DNA from: Frankineae bacterium MT45
GTDB taxonomy: Bacteria; Actinomycetota; Actinomycetes; Mycobacteriales; Jatrophihabitantaceae
Direction: 5' to 3'
DNA length: 64,000 nucleotides
Assembly: GCA_900100325.1 (NCBI GenBank)
Contig: LT629697.1
Location: forward strand, 1,919,423 to 1,983,422
The first letter of the stretch is position 1. Every line of letters starts with the position of its first letter. The notes below the pieces were generated by a model. The model was not told the DNA's origin. It saw nothing but the letters and a program-made list of their open reading frames with translations, and did not search any database. The translations under genes were made by a program, and so were the position numbers. This document shows positions 61,480-64,000 of the stretch, in pieces.

Positions 61480-62349
61480 TCAGCCCAGTCGAATGCCGGC
61501 CAGCTGGGTGCCGTGCGCCACGAGCCGTCCGGTGCTGTCCCAGACGTAGCAGACCTCGTCCACCCGCTGGGCGTCGATCAACTGGGCCCGCTGCAGCACC
61601 TGCACCGGACCCGGGGCCGGGAGCGCCCGGATGTAGACCGTGAGCTCCAGGGTGGGGACCCAGCCCGTCATCTCGATGTCGAAGGTTGCCGGTGGGAAGG
61701 CGTCGACGGCGTACAGCAGCGCCGCCGGGTCGAAGGGCTCGTCGGCGGGCAGCGCGAGCCAGCCGCGCAGCTCGCCGAGCCCCGCCGGCCGCTGGCTTAC
61801 GAAGCCGAAAGTCTCCGGTTCGATGCGCAGATCAACCTGGTCCATGATCGGCACCTGCAGCCCGATCGGCGAAGTGCTCGGGTTTCGCAGGCAATCGCCA
61901 GGTTCCAGGGTGGGGCGAGGCGGAACCCCGGCATCCCAGTGGGGCTTCGTGTCCGGGTCCAGCGTGCTCGTGGTGATCAGCGCTTCGACGCAGGGGCGTC
62001 CCTCCTGCAGCATCCGAACCCGGACCTGACTAGCTGATCGCCCGCCGCGCAGCACCTCGGCGTCGAGGGTCACCGGCCCCGGATCGGGGGAGCGTAGGTA
62101 GTGGGCGGAGGCGGCGATGACGTGCGGATGCTGGCCGACCGTGGCCGCCGCGCGTCCCATCATCGTCAGCAGGTAGCCACCATTGGGTTTGCCCCCGATC
62201 GTCCAGTCTCCATCGACGTCGGCCTCGAAGCGTGAAGTGGTTGAGCCCGGCGGGATCGACCCCGGCGTGATCGGGCTCGGGCTGATCGTGCTTGGGCTGA
62301 TCGTGCTCAGGCTGATCGCGCTGACGAGTGAGAAGAGTCTGGGAACCAT
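61480..62349 (-). CDS. Acyl-CoA thioesterase (TesB-like, double hotdog)
   Basis: About 289 residues from the ATG at 62349 (a GTG at 62364 is the alternative). The double-hotdog core shows GDWTIGGKPNGGYLLTMMGRA, HYLRSPDPGPVTLDAEVLRGG, then EPFDPAALLYAVDAFPPATF and ELTVYIRALPAPG. It should hydrolyse acyl-CoA. The N-terminus carries about 30 extra residues made of a five-residue repeat (SPSTI-like) encoded by 15-bp DNA repeats and is not part of the fold. It converges on the PIG-L gene with a gap of 2 bases. Confidence 0.85.
   Translation of the reverse strand: MVPRLFSLVSAISLSTISPSTISPSPITPGSIPPGSTTSRFEADVDGDWTIGGKPNGGYLLTMMGRAAATVGQHPHVIAASAHYLRSPDPGPVTLDAEVLRGGRSASQVRVRMLQEGRPCVEALITTSTLDPDTKPHWDAGVPPRPTLEPGDCLRNPSTSPIGLQVPIMDQVDLRIEPETFGFVSQRPAGLGELRGWLALPADEPFDPAALLYAVDAFPPATFDIEMTGWVPTLELTVYIRALPAPGPVQVLQRAQLIDAQRVDEVCYVWDSTGRLVAHGTQLAGIRLG
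62254..62322. repeat. 15-bp tandem repeats at 5' end of thioesterase gene
   Basis: Units beginning GATCG at 62254, 62269, 62284, 62299 and 62314, each 15 bases and of the form GATCGTGCTTGGGCT. They are in frame with the thioesterase and encode the SPSTI-type pentapeptides of its N-terminus. Confidence 0.85.
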
Positions 62350-62841
62350 ACGACCATCAAACACGGGCAGTCTGACAACGCCGATGCCCTGGTCGTCTGT
62401 TGTGATCCAATTCGCGCCGTTAATCCGGCGTCAAGTTGTTCAAACAAATTTCTACTTCTTGGCATTCACGGAGCTAAGAATTACCGACGAGTAGCAAATT
62501 CGAGAATCTTGGAAAACACCCGGCTTGCAACTGGTTGATCACGCAACTACCGCTGGGGCTCTTTACCTTTGCAAATTTTGGATACACAATTGGTGCCATA
62601 CACAATGCTAACCAAAGACGAATCGGAGAGCTTTCCGGAATTTCAGTAAGCCAACCAAATCGTCTAAGAGGGTGTGACAAATCGTCTAAGGCGCGCAGGT
62701 GTGGATCCGACCGCGCGCCGTTGCCATGTTCCGTCGGGGGTCTCAGCGTCACTGGGGTTACGTTGAGGCCTTCGACGGAACCACCCGCTCTCAATCGCAG
62801 AGCCTAGTTAATTCGACCGTCGAAGTGATTACCTTTCTTAA
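62350..62841. other. AT-rich intergenic region with 13-bp direct repeats
   Basis: About 490 bases between two leftward genes. From about 62390 to 62660, and again near 62805-62850, it is markedly richer in A and T than the rest of the window. The word CAAATCGTCTAAG occurs at 62656-62668 and 62678-62690, 22 bases apart. Short open frames here lack ribosome sites and codon bias. It contains no tRNA, integrase or terminal repeats. It could be an upstream regulatory region for the thioesterase gene or decayed foreign DNA. Confidence 0.6.
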
Positions 62842-63660
62842 CTAATCTTCGACGTGTCCCGCTGGCCCTGGTTCTTGCTGGTCGGGCAGTGGCGCCTCCC
62901 AATGCTGACCATTCCACCAGCGAAACTTGTGCCGGGCCTCAGGGTCGGGATACCAACCAGCTCGCGGCATAGGCATCGCTGCATTCGACGCCGGCTCTGG
63001 TGGCCGCTGCGATGCCGGCGTCGGCCAGCCATTTGTCGCGCCAGCCGGGTGAACGGGCGGGTAAGCAGCCGGGTATGACGGCGATTGATAACCCGGGTAA
63101 TTCGACGACGCGGAGCTGGCGGCCGCCGCGTGGCGGCGACGGCGTGAGGCGGCGACGATCAGCATGATGACTCCGGCCAAGAGAATCAGGCCGCCCAGGA
63201 ATCCAAAGGCGAGCCACCCCAGAACCGACACGATGAGTTTCTGCAGATCCCGGCCGACGACCACCTGCGTTCCACTCGTGGCGAGGACCGAGAATGCGTA
63301 CGCACCGGCCCGCGGAGCGTGAAACTCCACTATTGATCTGAACGACTCACCATCCCGATTCAGCGTCTGCGGTGTCGAGGCCTCGGCCAGGGGCACCGGC
63401 TGACCGTCCGGGCCGAGGATTCTGACCCCGTGCACTGAGCCGTCACTCGGGTCGGCCGTGATGTCGCCGCCCGAGCTTGTGTAAACCACGTAATCGCCGC
63501 GGTCGAGCGATATCGTCCGGTGCATCGGCGTCGGATAGATCGGACTCTGGACAGTGTCGATGAACGGTGCCGCGGCCGCGTGGACGACGACGGCGCCGCA
63601 GAGTGCAATGATTGCGACGGCCAGGCCGATACTCCAGAGCCCGAGTCGTTTGAGGGTCAT
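62842..63660 (-). CDS. Membrane protein with C-terminal DUF2510
   Basis: 272 residues. Helix 1 (LWSIGLAVAIIALCGAVVVHA) is a signal anchor. An external domain of about 125 residues (HRTISLDRGDYVVYTSSGG; FHAPRAGAYAFSVLATSG) follows, then helix 2 (FGFLGGLILLAGVIMLIVAA) with an Arg-rich stop. A Ser/Pro/Tyr-rich cytoplasmic linker and DUF2510 (AGWYPDPEARHKFRWWNGQHW) complete the protein. DUF2510 is a short actinobacterial module, often membrane-linked, of unknown role. The gene is monocistronic. Confidence 0.88.
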   Translation of the reverse strand: MTLKRLGLWSIGLAVAIIALCGAVVVHAAAAPFIDTVQSPIYPTPMHRTISLDRGDYVVYTSSGGDITADPSDGSVHGVRILGPDGQPVPLAEASTPQTLNRDGESFRSIVEFHAPRAGAYAFSVLATSGTQVVVGRDLQKLIVSVLGWLAFGFLGGLILLAGVIMLIVAASRRRRHAAAASSASSNYPGYQSPSYPAAYPPVHPAGATNGWPTPASQRPPEPASNAAMPMPRAGWYPDPEARHKFRWWNGQHWEAPLPDQQEPGPAGHVED

Positions 63661-63704
63661 GGGCGCACTGTATCGACTCGCGCCCGGGCGTCGCTGTGCC
63701 GTCC

Positions 63705-64000
63705 TCAGCGCCGCCCCGCCGGATGGGCCACGGCGATCGCGACCAGATCCCGCGCCGCTCCCGACGGAGGCGTGGCCCCGCCCAGCCAGACCGCGCGGAG
63801 TGTGCGGGTCAGCTCCAGCCCCTCCACCCGGATCTGGCGTAGCCGCCCTGAGCTCAGGTCGTCGGCCACCGCCAGTTCGCTGAGTACAGCCGGCCCCGCC
63901 CCGGCGATCACGGCTGACCGTACGGCGGCAGCGGTGGAGAGGGCCAGTGAGGGTGGCGGTGGTTCGTAGTCGTCGCCCAAAGCGCTGCGCAGGGCGGCGG
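63705..64000 (-). CDS. LysR-family regulator, C-terminal fragment
   Basis: The frame is open to the right edge, so only about 98 C-terminal residues are visible. They match the LysR substrate-binding domain end: LALSTAAAVRSAVIAGAGPAV (in part), LSELAVADDLSSGRLRQI and TRTLRAVWLGGATPPSGAARDL. The DNA-binding N-terminus is outside the window. The target is unknown. It is separated from the DUF2510 gene by 44 bases. Confidence 0.8.
   Translation of the reverse strand, partial: AALRSALGDDYEPPPPSLALSTAAAVRSAVIAGAGPAVLSELAVADDLSSGRLRQIRVEGLELTRTLRAVWLGGATPPSGAARDLVAIAVAHPAGRR

Noticed and set aside
62350-62841. Prophage or integrative element attachment site
   Set aside because: No integrase, tRNA or paired att-like repeats at element-scale distance.

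Overview
The window is GC-rich bacterial chromosome. It has frequent GTG and TTG starts, tightly packed genes, a DUF222/HNH protein, a DUF2510 protein, an ECF42-type sigma factor with its YCII partner, many TetR/MarR regulators and secreted proteins with Pro/Thr-rich tails. This suggests a soil-type actinobacterium (Actinomycetota, Frankiales/Jatrophihabitans-like). The genus cannot be fixed from the sequence. No rRNA, tRNA, CRISPR array, insertion sequence or phage gene was found.

Layout. 1-4.5 kb: YCII/ECF42 pair, FAD amine oxidase, secreted DUF6081-like protein, YjbR protein. 4.5-11 kb: two large secreted GH3 glycosidases around a TetR gene, each with a palindrome in its promoter region. 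11-16 kb: HAD acid phosphatase, DUF6457 protein, then a MarR gene followed by a cyclooxygenase-like heme oxygenase, with a 22-bp palindrome in the divergent promoter and a membrane protein on the other side. 16-24 kb: chemoreceptor, then an amine-catabolism block (DAO-GcvT flavoprotein, choline-kinase-like enzyme, APC permease, QsdR-like regulator). 24-30 kb: glucodextranase-like GH15 and a sugar porter. 30-36 kb: HNH protein, GNAT, then a three-gene operon led by a fatty-acid alpha-dioxygenase homologue, then PhzF. 36-50 kb: lipoprotein, membrane protein, aldo/keto reductase, a divergent AdoMet-decarboxylase-like protein facing a GGDEF-EAL protein, a LuxI-like acyltransferase candidate, a papain-like protein, a large patatin and unknowns. 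50-64 kb: Pro/Thr-rich envelope genes, SGNH hydrolase, ClC, STAS protein, phytoene-desaturase-like flavoprotein, second YjbR protein and chemoreceptor, metallophosphoesterase, PIG-L deacetylase, thioesterase, DUF2510 protein and a LysR fragment.

Two themes stand out. First, two different members of the cyclooxygenase/alpha-dioxygenase superfamily lie within about 20 kb: a MarR-linked COX-like protein whose aligned distal histidine is aspartate, and an alpha-dioxygenase translationally coupled to an NTF2-like protein and next to a six-helix membrane protein. With the patatin, the thioesterase and the LuxI-like acyltransferase this suggests, but does not prove, fatty-acid oxidation or lipid signalling. 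Second, short tandem repeats (15, 17 and 19 bp) sit repeatedly at gene ends, twice running through a stop codon and twice lengthening a protein N-terminus.
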